A stretch of 64,000 nt of DNA from Thermohalobaculum sp963700775 (GCA_963700775.1 CAVOYU010000002.1:303596-367595), one strand, 5' to 3'; counted from the first letter of the stretch, positions 45,903 to 55,122 are shown. Translations and numbers: made by a program. The notes: generated by a model not told the origin, from the sequence alone.

Positions 45903-47849
45903 ATGACCGCCAAAGACCGCCCCTGGCTGTTCCGCACCTATGCCGGCCACTCCACCGCCGCGGCCTCGAACGCGCTCTACCGGCAGAACCTGGCCAAGGG
46001 GCAGACCGGGCTCTCGGTCGCCTTCGACCTGCCGACCCAGACCGGCTACGATTCCGACCACGCCCTGGCGAAGGGCGAGGTCGGCAAGGTCGGCGTGCCC
46101 ATATCCCATCTCGGCGACATGCGCGCCCTGTTCGAGGAAATCCCGCTCGACCGGATGAACACCTCGATGACCATCAACGCCACCGCGCCCTGGCTCCTCG
46201 CGCTCTACATCGCGCTGGCCGAGGAGCAGGGGGTCGACCCCGCCACCCTCCAGGGCACGGTGCAGAACGACATCATCAAGGAATATCTCAGCCGCGGCAC
46301 CTACATCTTCCCGCCGAAGCCCTCGCTCCGCCTGATCGGCGACGTCGCCGAGTACTGCTACCGCGAGGTGCCGAAGTGGAACCCGATGAACGTCTGCTCC
46401 TACCACCTGCAGGAGGCCGGGGCGACGCCGGAGCAGGAGCTGGCCTACGCGCTCGCCACCGCCATCGCGGTGCTCGACCATGTCCGCGCCCGGGTGCCGG
46501 CCGGGGACTTCCCCACGGTCGCCGGCCGCATCTCGTTCTTCGTCAATGCGGGCCTGCGCTTCGTCACCGAGATGTGCAAGATGCGCGCCTTCTGCGAGCT
46601 CTGGGACGAGATCTGCCGCGACCGCTATGGCGTGACCGACGAGAAGATGCGCCGCTTCCGCTACGGCGTGCAGGTCAACAGCCTCGGCCTGACCGAGCCG
46701 CAGCCCGAGAACAACGTCCACCGCATCCTGCTCGAGATGCTGGCGGTGACGCTCTCGAAGCGCGCCCGCGCCCGCGCCGTCCAGCTCCCGGCCTGGAACG
46801 AGGCGCTGGGCCTGCCGCGCCCCTGGGACCAGCAGTGGTCGCTGAGGATGCAGCAGATTCTCGCCTTCGAGACCGATCTCCTTGAATACGAGGACCTTTT
46901 CGACGGCAACCCCGCCGTCGAGGCCAAGGTCGCCGAGCTCAAGGCCGGCGCCCGCGAGGAGCTTGGCCGGATCGACGCAATGGGCGGCGCGGTGGCCGCC
47001 ATCGAGTACATGAAGGGCCGGCTGGTCGAGGCGAACTCGGCCCGGCTCCGGCGGATCGAGACCGGCCAGACCACGGTCGTCGGCGTCAACCGCTACCGCG
47101 AGACCGAGCCGAGCCCGCTCACCGCCGGCGAGGGCGACTTCCTGGTGGTCGACCCGGCGGTCGAGGCCGGCCAGGTCGCCCGGCTCGAGGCCTGGCGCTC
47201 GGGCCGCGACGCGGCGGCCGTCGCGGCGGCGCTGGCCGCGCTCGGCGATGCCGCACGCGAAGGCCGCAACATCATGCCGCCCTCCGTCGCGGCGGCGAAG
47301 GCGGGGGTGACCACCGGCGAATGGGGCGAGACGATGCGCGCCGCCTTCGGCGAGTACCGGGCGCCCACCGGGGTCGGCAAGGCGATCAGCAACTCGGCCG
47401 AGGGGCTGGACGAGCTCCGCGCCGAAGTGGATGCGGTGTCGAAACGCCTCGGCCGCCCGATCCGCTTCCTGGTCGGCAAGCCGGGGCTCGACGGCCACTC
47501 GAACGGCGCCGAGCAGGTGGCGGTGCGCGCGCGCGACTGCGGCATCGACGTGACCTATGACGGCATCCGCCTGACGCCGGCCCAGATCGTCGAGGCGGCG
47601 GCCGGGCAGGGGGTCGACGTGATCGGTCTCTCGGTGCTCTCCGGCAGCCACATGGAGCTGATCGGCGAGGTGGTCGAGCGGCTGCGCGCGGCGGGGCTGC
47701 GGGTGCCGGTGGTGGCGGGCGGCATCATCCCCGACGAGGACGCCGCGGCGCTCAAGGCCCGGGGCGTGGCGCGGGTCTACACGCCCAAGGACTTCGAGCT
47801 GAACCGGATCGTGGGGGAGATCGTGGGGCTGGTAGGGGACGGGGCGTAG
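45903..47849 (+). CDS. ecm: Ethylmalonyl-CoA mutase (B12-dependent)
   Basis: Converts (2R)-ethylmalonyl-CoA to methylsuccinyl-CoA with adenosylcobalamin. The 648 residues start MTAKDRPWLFRTYAGHSTA, and the barrel shows SVAFDLPTQTGYDSDHALAKGEVGKVGVP (split) and NTSMTINATAPWLLALY. The C-terminal cobalamin domain has DxHxxG at 530-535 (GLDGHSNG), then GLSVLSGSH and VVAGGIIP. It is distinguished from methylmalonyl-CoA mutase by length, single-chain form and the adjacent ccr. The ATG at 45903 is preferred; the frame is open upstream but the leader contains no family sequence. Confidence 0.93.
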   Translation: MTAKDRPWLFRTYAGHSTAAASNALYRQNLAKGQTGLSVAFDLPTQTGYDSDHALAKGEVGKVGVPISHLGDMRALFEEIPLDRMNTSMTINATAPWLLALYIALAEEQGVDPATLQGTVQNDIIKEYLSRGTYIFPPKPSLRLIGDVAEYCYREVPKWNPMNVCSYHLQEAGATPEQELAYALATAIAVLDHVRARVPAGDFPTVAGRISFFVNAGLRFVTEMCKMRAFCELWDEICRDRYGVTDEKMRRFRYGVQVNSLGLTEPQPENNVHRILLEMLAVTLSKRARARAVQLPAWNEALGLPRPWDQQWSLRMQQILAFETDLLEYEDLFDGNPAVEAKVAELKAGAREELGRIDAMGGAVAAIEYMKGRLVEANSARLRRIETGQTTVVGVNRYRETEPSPLTAGEGDFLVVDPAVEAGQVARLEAWRSGRDAAAVAAALAALGDAAREGRNIMPPSVAAAKAGVTTGEWGETMRAAFGEYRAPTGVGKAISNSAEGLDELRAEVDAVSKRLGRPIRFLVGKPGLDGHSNGAEQVAVRARDCGIDVTYDGIRLTPAQIVEAAAGQGVDVIGLSVLSGSHMELIGEVVERLRAAGLRVPVVAGGIIPDEDAAALKARGVARVYTPKDFELNRIVGEIVGLVGDGA

Positions 47850-47920
47850 GAGGTGGCCTGAGGCGGAGGTGTATCGTGATGCACCATCTGCGTCGGCAGT
47901 CTGGCGGAACGAGCTCCGCC

Positions 47921-48232
47921 CTATGGTTGCCTATTCATCGCCGCCACCATAAAATTCGGGCCAAGGCCTGTTTGGATCCCGGTTAACCGCAGCCTCAAAT
48001 TCAGAGACCAGATTAAGTGCAAGTTGCGTATCCCCTGCAGAGGGGGGTCTGCCACCCTGTGATTCCTTGAGAATTTTTTCCTTCTATCCCATTGAAAATG
48101 TACGGTTTTGCTAAATAGAGCTCCTTGGATGCTTCCCTCTGTATAATTTTCTACAATAATATCCAAATATGGGCGGTCAGCGAACCCAAGATACAAGTTT
48201 ATTGACGCCCGACGTGTATCAAACCTCGACAT
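47921..48232 (-). CDS. Hypothetical protein in AT-rich islet
   Basis: 103 residues, not recognised. It begins MSRFDTRRASINLYLGFADR and contains a basic middle (FQWDRRKKFSRNHR) and a mixed C terminus. The ATG at 48232 has a ggagg run nine bases upstream; an alternative start at 48262 has no RBS. Base composition is much less G+C-rich than flanking genes, which suggests recent acquisition. No membrane helix or signal peptide. Confidence 0.5.
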   Translation of the reverse strand: MSRFDTRRASINLYLGFADRPYLDIIVENYTEGSIQGALFSKTVHFQWDRRKKFSRNHRVADPPLQGIRNLHLIWSLNLRLRLTGIQTGLGPNFMVAAMNRQP

Positions 48233-48353
48233 AATCGAGTCCCTCCCCTGTTCGTATTTCAATTGAGTCGACGGAGGATTAGGGGGTGTAGGGTAGGTCG
48301 TTTTGTCCGCGATCTGAGCGGATATGGGCCCATTAAGATGGGGTCGAAGAGCG

Positions 48354-48605
48354 TCACTGCTCGCCAGCCCTTGCTGTGATCAATCCGCCGGCAAAGCCCG
48401 CTACTGCAAACAGCAAGTTCGCCATCGGCGCCCACTCAACTTTGCCGGACATGTAGGCAAGCGCTGCAACAAATAGGACCAATGTTAGAATTACGGTGCT
48501 GGTTGTGTATTTGCCGAAGCCCGCAGTCTTCGTGCAGAAAATTCCGACCAACGCAACTCCAAAGATGAAGGTTACGGCGATCTGTAAAATCATAGAATCA
48601 TTCAT
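48354..48605 (-). CDS. Small membrane protein, three helices
   Basis: 83 residues, not recognised. Three hydrophobic segments are visible: LQIAVTFIFGVALVGIFC, STVILTLVLFVAALAYMS and ANLLFAVAGFAGGLITA. The ATG at 48605 follows a perfect GGAGGT RBS by seven bases, which supports real translation. The gene is AT-richer than its surroundings, like its neighbour at 47921, and both could belong to one acquired islet. Confidence 0.65.
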   Translation of the reverse strand: MNDSMILQIAVTFIFGVALVGIFCTKTAGFGKYTTSTVILTLVLFVAALAYMSGKVEWAPMANLLFAVAGFAGGLITARAGEQ

Positions 48606-48733
48606 TGTTTTTACCTCCATCAGCGAACCTCAGGGTGCGTATATCGCGCGTCGCTGTTCTCCGCCGGCTCCGCCGGCGCAGTGTGCAAAATGCAAGCCCA
48701 GCCGCGCGAAAGCAAGCCCGCAGCGAGCCGTAG

Positions 48734-48753
48734 GGTGCGTGCTCGCACGCACC
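48734..48753. repeat. Dispersed-type hairpin repeat (TAGGGTGCGTG type)
   Basis: GGTGCGTG/CACGCACC 8-bp stem with a CTCG loop, preceded by TAG. Partial related copies (gggtgcgtatatcg, gcacgcacccc) occur at about 48632 and 48818. This is a common intergenic repeat class in proteobacteria. Confidence 0.65.
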
Positions 48754-48888
48754 GCCTTCGCGGTCTCCCAACCTCGCTTGGCCGTCTTTATGCCTCAACA
48801 ATGGCGCGTGCAGAGCACGCACCCCACCGCCCCCTTGACCCCGCGCTCCCGACCCGCATCCTGTCCCCATGACCCGCGAGCCCACCCC

Positions 48889-49393
48889 ATGAGCCGCGCC
48901 TTCACCCGCGAGGACGACGGCTCGGCCCCCGAGGCCCTGCCGGACCTGCCGCAGAGCCCGCATCCGAACCATGTCACGCCGGCCGGGCTCGCGGCGCTCA
49001 AGGCGCGGCTCGCCGCGGCGCGGGCGGCGCTGGCCGAACTTCTCCCGCGCAGGGACGACACCGAGGCCCGCCTGCCGCTCGCCATGGCCGAGCGCGACAT
49101 CCGCTTCCTCGAGGAGCGGCTGCGCCGGGCGATCCCGGTCGATCCCGCCACGCAGCCCCCCGGCGTCGCCGCCTTCGGCGCCGAGGTCGAGGTGGAGGAC
49201 GCGGACGGCGCCCGCCGGACCTTCCGCATCGTCGGCGAGGACGAGGCCGACCCGGCCGCCGGGCTGATCACGCCGTTCTCGCCCCTTGGCCGGGCGCTCA
49301 TCGGTCTCCGCCCCGGCGATACCGCCGTCTGGGACCGCCCCGCCGGCGGGCTCGAGACTCGAGGTCATCGCGGTACGGTTTCCCGCAGGCTGA
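48889..49393 (+). CDS. GreA/GreB-family transcription elongation factor (single-base frameshift at the end)
   Basis: About 167 residues after repair. The N-terminal coiled coil (GLAALKARLAAARAALAELLPRR ... AERDIRFLEERLRRAI, split) is followed by the C-terminal FKBP-like domain (FGAEVEVEDADGARRTFRIVG, ISPFSPLGRALIGL-like block, PGDTAVWDRPAGG). One extra base near 49357 shifts the last 12 residues. Without it the protein ends LELEVIAVRFPAG at TGA 49391-49393, the normal GreA/B finish. Gre factors rescue backtracked RNA polymerase by transcript cleavage; this divergent member could instead be a regulator such as Rnk. Confidence 0.8.
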
Positions 49394-49421
49394 GACCACC
49401 GGACCGATGATCCGCCCTCCC

Positions 49422-49451
49422 CCGTCATCCCCGCGAAGGCGGGGATGACGG
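49422..49451. repeat. Dispersed-type hairpin repeat, 13-bp stem
   Basis: CCGTCATCCCCGC/GCGGGGATGACGG with a GAAG loop, a perfect 13-bp stem just after the Gre-like gene. The GTCATxCCCGCGAA-xGCGGGxATGAC pattern is a widespread intergenic repeat. It may double as a terminator. Confidence 0.75.
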
Positions 49452-49568
49452 CGCGCAAGGGGCAAGGCCCGCCCTGCGCGCGGCCCGGATCGCGAGCATT
49501 TTTTTGAAAATACAATGATATCAATTTGATAGGGACCTTCTCAGCCTTGAGAAGCCTTGAGAACCCCC

Positions 49569-49595
49569 GTAGGGCGGGCTTCAGCCCCGCCCTAC
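49569..49595. repeat. Dispersed-type hairpin repeat (GTAGGGCGGG type)
   Basis: GTAGGGCGGG/CCCGCCCTAC 10-bp stem with a 7-base loop, overlapping the 3' end of the esterase gene by a few bases. A partial copy (ccgccctat) is near 47917. Repeat class common in high-GC genomes. Confidence 0.65.
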
Positions 49596-50383
49596 AGCCG
49601 CCCCAGCCACCCCCCGACCTTGCCGAGGAACGCCTCCGGCTGCTCGGCGTGGAGCCAGTGCCCGGCCCCCGTCAGCGCCTCGATCTCGGCATCCGGGAAC
49701 AGCGCCCGGATCCGCGGATGGGTCTCGGGCGGCACGTATGGCGAGGCCCCGCCGTGGAGGAAGTAGGCCGGCCCCTCATAGGCGGGCTCGGGCAACCCGG
49801 CGGGGAAGTCGAGCAGCGCCGCCATGTTCCGCCCCAGCGCGTCGAGGTTGATCCGCCAGCGGGCGCGGCCGTCGTCGACGGCGAGGTTCTGCAGCAGGAA
49901 GGACCGCAGCATCGGGTCGGGCACGTCGCCGGCAAGCATCGGGTCGGCGTCCGACCGCCGCGCCACCCGGTCCAGGTCCACCGCCTGCATCGCCCGGATG
50001 TAGCCCAGATGCGAATGGCTGTGCGGCACCGGGGCAATGTCGGCCACGATCAGCCCCGCCAGCAGTTCCGGCGCGATCAGCGCCAGGGTCATCGCCGCCT
50101 TGCCGCCCATGGAATGGCCGAGCAGCACCGCCTTGCCGCCGGCCAGCCGCCCGATCGCGTCGGCCAGGTCCTCGGCCATGGCGGGGTAGGTGTTCTCCGG
50201 CGCCCAGGGGCTGGCCCCGTGGTTGCGCATGTCCACCATCACCACCCGCCGGGTCGTCGCCAGCCGCCGGCCCAGCGTGTTGAAGTTCCGCGCCGAGCCG
50301 AACAGCCCGTGGGCGATCACCAGCGGGGTCTCGCGCTCGCCCTCGGCGGCGGGGTGTTCGAGATGGGCCAGGGTGACGGGCAT
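49592..50383 (-). CDS. Alpha/beta-fold hydrolase (YbfF-like esterase)
   Basis: 263 residues. The oxyanion motif is HGLFGSARNF, the nucleophile Ser is in GHSMGGKAA, and the catalytic His is in GAGHWLHAEQPE near the end. DMRNHGASPW is typical of YbfF/epoxide-hydrolase-like esterases. The ATG at 50383 is chosen because the first strand starts soon after. The physiological substrate is not known. Its last codons run into a dispersed repeat. Confidence 0.88.
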   Translation of the reverse strand: MPVTLAHLEHPAAEGERETPLVIAHGLFGSARNFNTLGRRLATTRRVVMVDMRNHGASPWAPENTYPAMAEDLADAIGRLAGGKAVLLGHSMGGKAAMTLALIAPELLAGLIVADIAPVPHSHSHLGYIRAMQAVDLDRVARRSDADPMLAGDVPDPMLRSFLLQNLAVDDGRARWRINLDALGRNMAALLDFPAGLPEPAYEGPAYFLHGGASPYVPPETHPRIRALFPDAEIEALTGAGHWLHAEQPEAFLGKVGGWLGRL

Positions 50384-50477
50384 CGGCGCTCCATTGCTTG
50401 CCGGAGCGGGGTAGCGGGGCAGGGGGCCGCACGCAAGCCCGCTTGCGCCGGTCCGGCGGTCACGGCAGGCTCGGCGG

Positions 50478-51068
50478 ATGGCGCGCGTCCTGCTGACCGG
50501 CTTCGAGCCCTTCCGCCACTGGGCGGTCAACTCCTCCTGGGAGGCGGTCCGCCTGGTCGCCGCCCGCACCGGCCTGACGGCGGCGCTGCTGCCGGTCGAC
50601 CACCGCGCGGCGGCCGAGCGCATCCGCGAGCTGGCGGCGGAGACCGGGGCGGACACGCTGCTGCTGACCGGCCTCGCCTCCGACCCGGTGCCGCGGCTCG
50701 AGCGCTACGGCCGCGCCGGACCGCTCTCGCCCCATGGCGGGCCGGTCGTCCGGGCCGGTCGCTGGCCCTTCGCGGCGGCGCTGGCGTCGGTCCGGGCGCT
50801 CGGACTGCCGGTGCGGCTCTCCGGCGATGCGGGCGCCTATGTCTGCGACACCACCTACTGGGCCGCGCTGGGCACAGCGGTGCCGCTGGTCGCCTTCCTG
50901 CACCTGCCGCCGCCGGGGCTCGTCTGGACCCCGGCGCGCGGGGCGAAGGTGGTGGAGGCGGTGCTGGGGGCCGCCCTGCCGGGGCGGGCGGGCCTCACGC
51001 GCCGGGATGCTGCGCGCGGATCGTTCGCTTCGGCGGGGGCGACGACCATTGGCGGCGGAAACCGCTAG
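50478..51068 (+). CDS. Pyroglutamyl-peptidase I-like cysteine peptidase
   Basis: 196 residues. MARVLLTGFEPFRHWAVNSSW matches the start of pyrrolidone-carboxylate peptidases. The likely triad is Glu75, Cys123 (GAYVCDTTYW) and His142 (AFLHLPPPG). Such enzymes remove N-terminal pyroglutamate. It is slightly short compared with the usual 210-215 residues, and the last 25 residues do not resemble the family. Divergent from the esterase gene with a gap of 94 bases. Confidence 0.82.
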   Translation: MARVLLTGFEPFRHWAVNSSWEAVRLVAARTGLTAALLPVDHRAAAERIRELAAETGADTLLLTGLASDPVPRLERYGRAGPLSPHGGPVVRAGRWPFAAALASVRALGLPVRLSGDAGAYVCDTTYWAALGTAVPLVAFLHLPPPGLVWTPARGAKVVEAVLGAALPGRAGLTRRDAARGSFASAGATTIGGGNR

Positions 51069-51144
51069 CACACTTGCGCCACCATGCTGTAGCCTCGCGC
51101 GGTACTCGCCGAGTTGGCAATGTCGGATATGGGGAGAAAAAGCG

Positions 51145-51585
51145 ATGCCGGGCCACAAGTATCAAGGCGGCTGCGCGCATGTGAAAGTCTATTCGGATGC
51201 CGAACCGATCGACAATCACGAATGCCATTGCAACGTCTGCAAGTCCGTCACCGGGCAGCACACCACCCACGTGGTCTTTTTCAAGCATGGCGATCTGAAG
51301 GCCTCGAACGAGGGCGCCATGAAGCGCGTGCCGTTCAATGCGAACAATCCTGGCGGCCCGCTGGAAATCTGCCTCTGCAAGGAATGCGACGGCGTGCTGA
51401 TGCTCGACGACAAGCAAAAGCGGATCCGCGTCGCGGTGCCGAACGTGATGAAGTACGACCCGGCGCCGGGCAAGGCGACCTATCACGCGTTCTGGGACGA
51501 GACGAAGGGCTATCCGAAGCCCGCCGACGGGCGGCCGGTCTATGCCGGGCTGCGCCCGGATTTCGTCTGGCCGAAAGGCGCCTGA
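51145..51585 (+). CDS. GFA/CENP-V-family zinc-binding protein
   Basis: 146 residues of the glutathione-dependent formaldehyde-activating fold. Zinc cysteines appear in YQGGCAHV, ECHCNVCKSVTG and CLCKECDGVLM. Proteins of this fold bind zinc structurally and sometimes glutathione adducts. Here the annotation as a formaldehyde-activating enzyme should not be assumed. The ATG at 51145 follows ggggagaaaa. Its stop is followed by an 83-base gap to the convergent dehydrogenase gene. Confidence 0.85.
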   Translation: MPGHKYQGGCAHVKVYSDAEPIDNHECHCNVCKSVTGQHTTHVVFFKHGDLKASNEGAMKRVPFNANNPGGPLEICLCKECDGVLMLDDKQKRIRVAVPNVMKYDPAPGKATYHAFWDETKGYPKPADGRPVYAGLRPDFVWPKGA

Positions 51586-51668
51586 GGACGCCCTTCGGCC
51601 GCAACGGAGCCCGCGGTCGAACAACCATCGGATTGCGCGACGGATGCGCGCCGTCCGGTAGCCGCACG

Positions 51669-52625
51669 TCAGGCCCGGCGCGGGACGACCTCGTAGCCGG
51701 GCTCTTCGGGTTCGTCGTCGATCATCTCGGCCGGGAAGCCGGGCGCGCGGACATCGGCGCCGGTGGCGTCCTCGAGCCTGCGGATGATGTCGTCGGAATT
51801 GGCCCGCTGGCCATAACGCCGCTGGCCGTCCTTGAAGATCTGGATCATCAGCGGGCTGATCTCCAGCGGCACGCCGTGGTCCTCGGCGATCTTGTGGAAC
51901 AGGCCGATGTCCTTCAGCACCAGATCCATGGTGAAGCTGATGTCGCGCGAGCCGTTCAGGATCACCTGGCTCTCGGTCTCGTGGACGAAGCTGGTGCCCG
52001 ACGAGATCTTGATCGCCTCGTAGGTGGTGGAGAGGTCCATGCCGGCGCGCTCCATGGTCACCAGAGCCTCGCACAGGGTCAACAGGTTGGCGGTGGCCAG
52101 GTAGTTGGTCATCACCTTCAGGATCGAGGCGGTGCCGAGCTCGCCCGTGTGCAGGATGCGCCGGCCGAGCACGGTCAGGATCGGCAGCATGCGCTCGAAG
52201 GTCGGGCGCGGGCCGCCGACGAAGATCGAGATATTGCCGGTGGCGGCCCGGTGGCAGCCGCCGGAGACCGGGCACTCAACCGCCTCGCCGCCCGCCGCGA
52301 CGACCTTGGCGGCCAGGCGCTTGATCTCGGAGGCGTCGGTGGTCGACATCTCGGCCCAGATCTTGCCGGGCCCCATGGCCGAGAGGATGCCGTCGGGCCC
52401 CTCCATCACCGCCGCCGAGGCGGCGGGCGAGGGCAGGCAGGTGATCACCAGGTCGCAGTTGCGCGCCATCTCGGCCGGGCTCTCGGCCCATTTCGCGCCG
52501 CCGTCCAGGAAGCGCTGCGCGGCCTCGCGGTCGAGGTCGCGGACGGTGAGGTCGAGGCCGTTGCGCAGGATCGATCCCGCGAGCTTGCCCCCGGCATTGC
52601 CGAGGCCGATGAATCCGATCTTCAT
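51669..52625 (-). CDS. NAD(P)-dependent 3-hydroxyisobutyrate-dehydrogenase-type oxidoreductase
   Basis: 318 residues. The dinucleotide motif is MKIGFIGLGNAGGKLAG. The substrate-binding loop is ECPVSGGCH, and the likely catalytic lysine is in SILKVMTNYLA. A short C-terminal tail rich in Glu/Pro (AEMIDDEPEEPGYEVV) follows the family end. Directly downstream of the sulfatase gene on the same strand (35-base gap), so it may act in the same pathway. It is distinct from the paralogue at 9785-10672. Confidence 0.87.
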   Translation of the reverse strand: MKIGFIGLGNAGGKLAGSILRNGLDLTVRDLDREAAQRFLDGGAKWAESPAEMARNCDLVITCLPSPAASAAVMEGPDGILSAMGPGKIWAEMSTTDASEIKRLAAKVVAAGGEAVECPVSGGCHRAATGNISIFVGGPRPTFERMLPILTVLGRRILHTGELGTASILKVMTNYLATANLLTLCEALVTMERAGMDLSTTYEAIKISSGTSFVHETESQVILNGSRDISFTMDLVLKDIGLFHKIAEDHGVPLEISPLMIQIFKDGQRRYGQRANSDDIIRRLEDATGADVRAPGFPAEMIDDEPEEPGYEVVPRRA

Positions 52626-52660
52626 GGGTGGATAGGTCCTTTCAGGTTTGGGGCGGGACG

Positions 52661-54112
52661 TCAGCTCCGCACGTATTGCTTTGCCGGGTCGGTATCGACC
52701 CGGTAGTCCCAGCTGGTGCCGCTGAGCGACATGGCGCGGTTGACGAGTTGCTTCTGCGGCAGCCGTGCCCAGAGGTCGCGCTCGATGAAGTCGAGATCGA
52801 AGCCCGAGGTGACGACTTCATGCAACTCGCGCTCGATCGGTGCGGTCTCCGGCCGGCCGGCAAGGTTGTCCCACTCGCCCGGGTCGCGCTCCATGTGGAA
52901 GAGCCGCGGGGCCGAGCGGTGGATGTAGAGGTATTTCCAGGGGCCCCGCCGCACCATGAAGCAGGGCCGCATGATGCCCTCGCCGTGATACTCGGAGATC
53001 ACCGGGACCTCGGGCAGGGCCTCGCCCCGGAGAGCGGGCATCAGGCTGCGGCCGTCGAGCGGGCGGACCGGATGCTGTCCCGCCAGGTCGATCAGCGTCG
53101 CGGGAATGTCGATTAGCGAGACCGGGGTTCCGACGGTGCCGGGCCGAATGCCGGGGCCCTCGACGATCAGCGGGATGCGGGATGACCAGTCGTAGAAGCT
53201 GCGTTTCTGGATCAGGCCCTTCTCGCCCAGCATCTCGCCATGGTCGGAGGTGAAGACGATGAGCGTGTTCTCGCGGAGCCCTGTCTCGTCCAGCACGGCG
53301 ATCAGCTCGCCCAGCTTGTCGTCCACGTAATGGCTGAGCGCGGCGAAGCCCCGGCGCATGGCCAGGAGGTGGCGGTCATCGCGGATCGGCTTGCGGTCGA
53401 GTCCGTACCACCGCAGGAAAGCACGGTCGAAATCCGAGTAGCGGGCATCCATGTCAACGGGGTATTGCGGCAGCGGCATGTCGGCGCTGGCATACATGTT
53501 CCAGTACTTTCGGGGCACTTTGTAGGGCGGGTGCGGATTAGTGTAGGAGACCAGCAGCATGAATGGCCCCTCGGGTGCGTGGCGGAGATACCCGAGCGCG
53601 CGGGAATGGGTCTCCTCGTCGTAGGTTAGCTCGACCGACCATCCGGCGCCGATGTTCTGCTCCTGGTATTGGGGCGCGAAGTCGAAGGCCATGGCCTCCG
53701 GGTCATCGGGATCGAGCAGCGGATAGGACCACTGGAAGCCGGCGGGATAGACATCGGTGTTGAGGCGCCGGGTGAAGCCGTGGAGCTGGTCCGCGCCGAT
53801 GAAGTGCATCTTTCCCGACAGCACGACTTCGTAGCCTGCGATCGTGAGGTAGTGGGCAAAGGTCGGCACGAAACCGGGATAGGGATCGCCGTTGTCGTAG
53901 CATCCGGTGCGCGACATCGATAGGCCGGTCATCAGGCATGATCGGGCCGGGACGCAGATCGGGCTGGGGCTGTAGGCCGTGGTGAACTGCACCCCGCGCG
54001 CTGCCATCGCCGAGAGGTTGGCCGTCCGGGCGCCGCTGCCGCCGCAGGCCTCCAGCATGAATGGCGTCATCTGGTCGGCCATGACGAAGAGGATGTTCGG
54101 CTTGCTGGTCAA
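52661..54112 (-). CDS. betC: Choline-sulfatase-like sulfatase
   Basis: 483 residues; hydrolyses sulfate esters, most likely choline-O-sulfate to choline. The N-terminal metal site is NILFVMADQMTPFML. Cys53 in SPICVPARSC fits the C-x-P-x-R signature converted to formylglycine. SDHGEMLGEKGL is the second metal region, and GKMHFIGADQLHGF is as in BetC. The C terminus (WDYRVDTDPAKQYVRS) has the choline-sulfatase-specific ending. The start is TTG at 54112, preceded by ggaaagg; no ATG fits. It is divergent from a LysR gene, the usual BetI/BetR-like control arrangement. The choline assignment is strong but untested. Confidence 0.85.
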   Translation of the reverse strand: MTSKPNILFVMADQMTPFMLEACGGSGARTANLSAMAARGVQFTTAYSPSPICVPARSCLMTGLSMSRTGCYDNGDPYPGFVPTFAHYLTIAGYEVVLSGKMHFIGADQLHGFTRRLNTDVYPAGFQWSYPLLDPDDPEAMAFDFAPQYQEQNIGAGWSVELTYDEETHSRALGYLRHAPEGPFMLLVSYTNPHPPYKVPRKYWNMYASADMPLPQYPVDMDARYSDFDRAFLRWYGLDRKPIRDDRHLLAMRRGFAALSHYVDDKLGELIAVLDETGLRENTLIVFTSDHGEMLGEKGLIQKRSFYDWSSRIPLIVEGPGIRPGTVGTPVSLIDIPATLIDLAGQHPVRPLDGRSLMPALRGEALPEVPVISEYHGEGIMRPCFMVRRGPWKYLYIHRSAPRLFHMERDPGEWDNLAGRPETAPIERELHEVVTSGFDLDFIERDLWARLPQKQLVNRAMSLSGTSWDYRVDTDPAKQYVRS

Positions 54113-54231
54113 GAGCGGCCGCCTTTCCGCTAGTTCGCCATCATTGTGCCGACAAGGCTGCGCCGCGCTTGCGCGAAACCAAAACGAATAATTAGATTGA
54201 TAAGACCCCAAAGAATTTGTGGATCGAGAGC
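54113..54231. promoter_or_regulatory. Divergent control region of the sulfatase and LysR genes
   Basis: 119 bases between the divergent starts. The half nearer the LysR gene (about 54178-54218) is markedly AT-rich in an otherwise GC-rich region, containing aataattagattgataag. A LysR regulator would be expected to bind here and control both genes; I see no unambiguous dyad. Confidence 0.4.
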
Positions 54232-55122
54232 ATGGTCTACCGCCTCCCCAACCTCCTTTGGCTCCGCGCCTTCGAATCCTCGGCGCGGCTCTGCAGCTTC
54301 ACCGCGGCGGCACGGGAACTGGGACTCACGCAGGCGGCGGTCAGTCACCAGGTGCGGTCGCTGGAGGGGAAGCTCGGCTTCCGGCTGTTCCAGCGGAACG
54401 CACGCAGCCTCGCGCTGACCGAGATGGGGCGGGCCTACCTGCCGGCGGTGCGCAAGGCGATGGAGGATCTGGCGTTCTCGACCCAGGGGCTTTTCGGGGC
54501 GCCCGGCCGGCGGACGATCTCGGTCCGGGCGCCGATCTCCACCGCGGTGCTGTGGCTGGCGCCCCGGCTGCCGGCGTTCCGCGAGCGCCACCCGGGCATC
54601 CGGCTGAGGCTGATCTCGGCGATCTGGGCGGATGCGATCGCGGACGAGGACGTGGACGTCGATATCAGGCTCGGCGAAGGGGCCTGGGCGGGGATGCAGG
54701 CCGAGTTGCTGGCGCGGGACGTGATGGTGCCCGTCTGCTCCCCGGCGATCGCGCGGCGGGTGCGGCGGCTCGGCGATGTCGATCAGGCGCAGATCGTGCA
54801 GGTGCTGGGCTTCCAGGACCACTGGGCGCGGCTCTACGGAGCGGAGGGGCTGGCCTATGACCCGGCGCGGGTCGGACTGGCGGTCGACACCACCCTGGCG
54901 GCGGTCGAGATCGTGACCATGGGGGCGGGCGTAGCGCTGTTGCAGCGGCGCCTGGTGCAGGGGCTGATCGCGGAGGGGCGGCTCGCCGTGCCCTTCGCGG
55001 CCGAGGTGCCGCTGGAGCAGGCGCACTACCTCGTGTCGGCGCCCGGCGCGGCGCCGAACACCGAAGCCGATGCTTTCCGGGCGTGGCTCAGGGGCGAGTT
55101 CGGCGAGGCGGCCGTCGCCTAG
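54232..55122 (+). CDS. LysR-family transcriptional regulator (GcvA-like)
   Basis: 296 residues. The N-terminal winged helix-turn-helix is LRAFESSARLCSFTAAARELGLTQAAVSHQVRSLEGKLGFRLF (split), then a linker and two-lobed ligand domain starting ISVRAPISTAVLWLAPRL. The GcvA-like form of the C terminus suggests a small amino-acid-like or quaternary-amine ligand. Divergent from the choline-sulfatase gene, so the likely target is that operon. The ATG at 54232 is preferred over a TTG at 54217. Its stop overlaps the stop of the convergent methyltransferase gene (CTAG). Confidence 0.87.
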   Translation: MVYRLPNLLWLRAFESSARLCSFTAAARELGLTQAAVSHQVRSLEGKLGFRLFQRNARSLALTEMGRAYLPAVRKAMEDLAFSTQGLFGAPGRRTISVRAPISTAVLWLAPRLPAFRERHPGIRLRLISAIWADAIADEDVDVDIRLGEGAWAGMQAELLARDVMVPVCSPAIARRVRRLGDVDQAQIVQVLGFQDHWARLYGAEGLAYDPARVGLAVDTTLAAVEIVTMGAGVALLQRRLVQGLIAEGRLAVPFAAEVPLEQAHYLVSAPGAAPNTEADAFRAWLRGEFGEAAVA

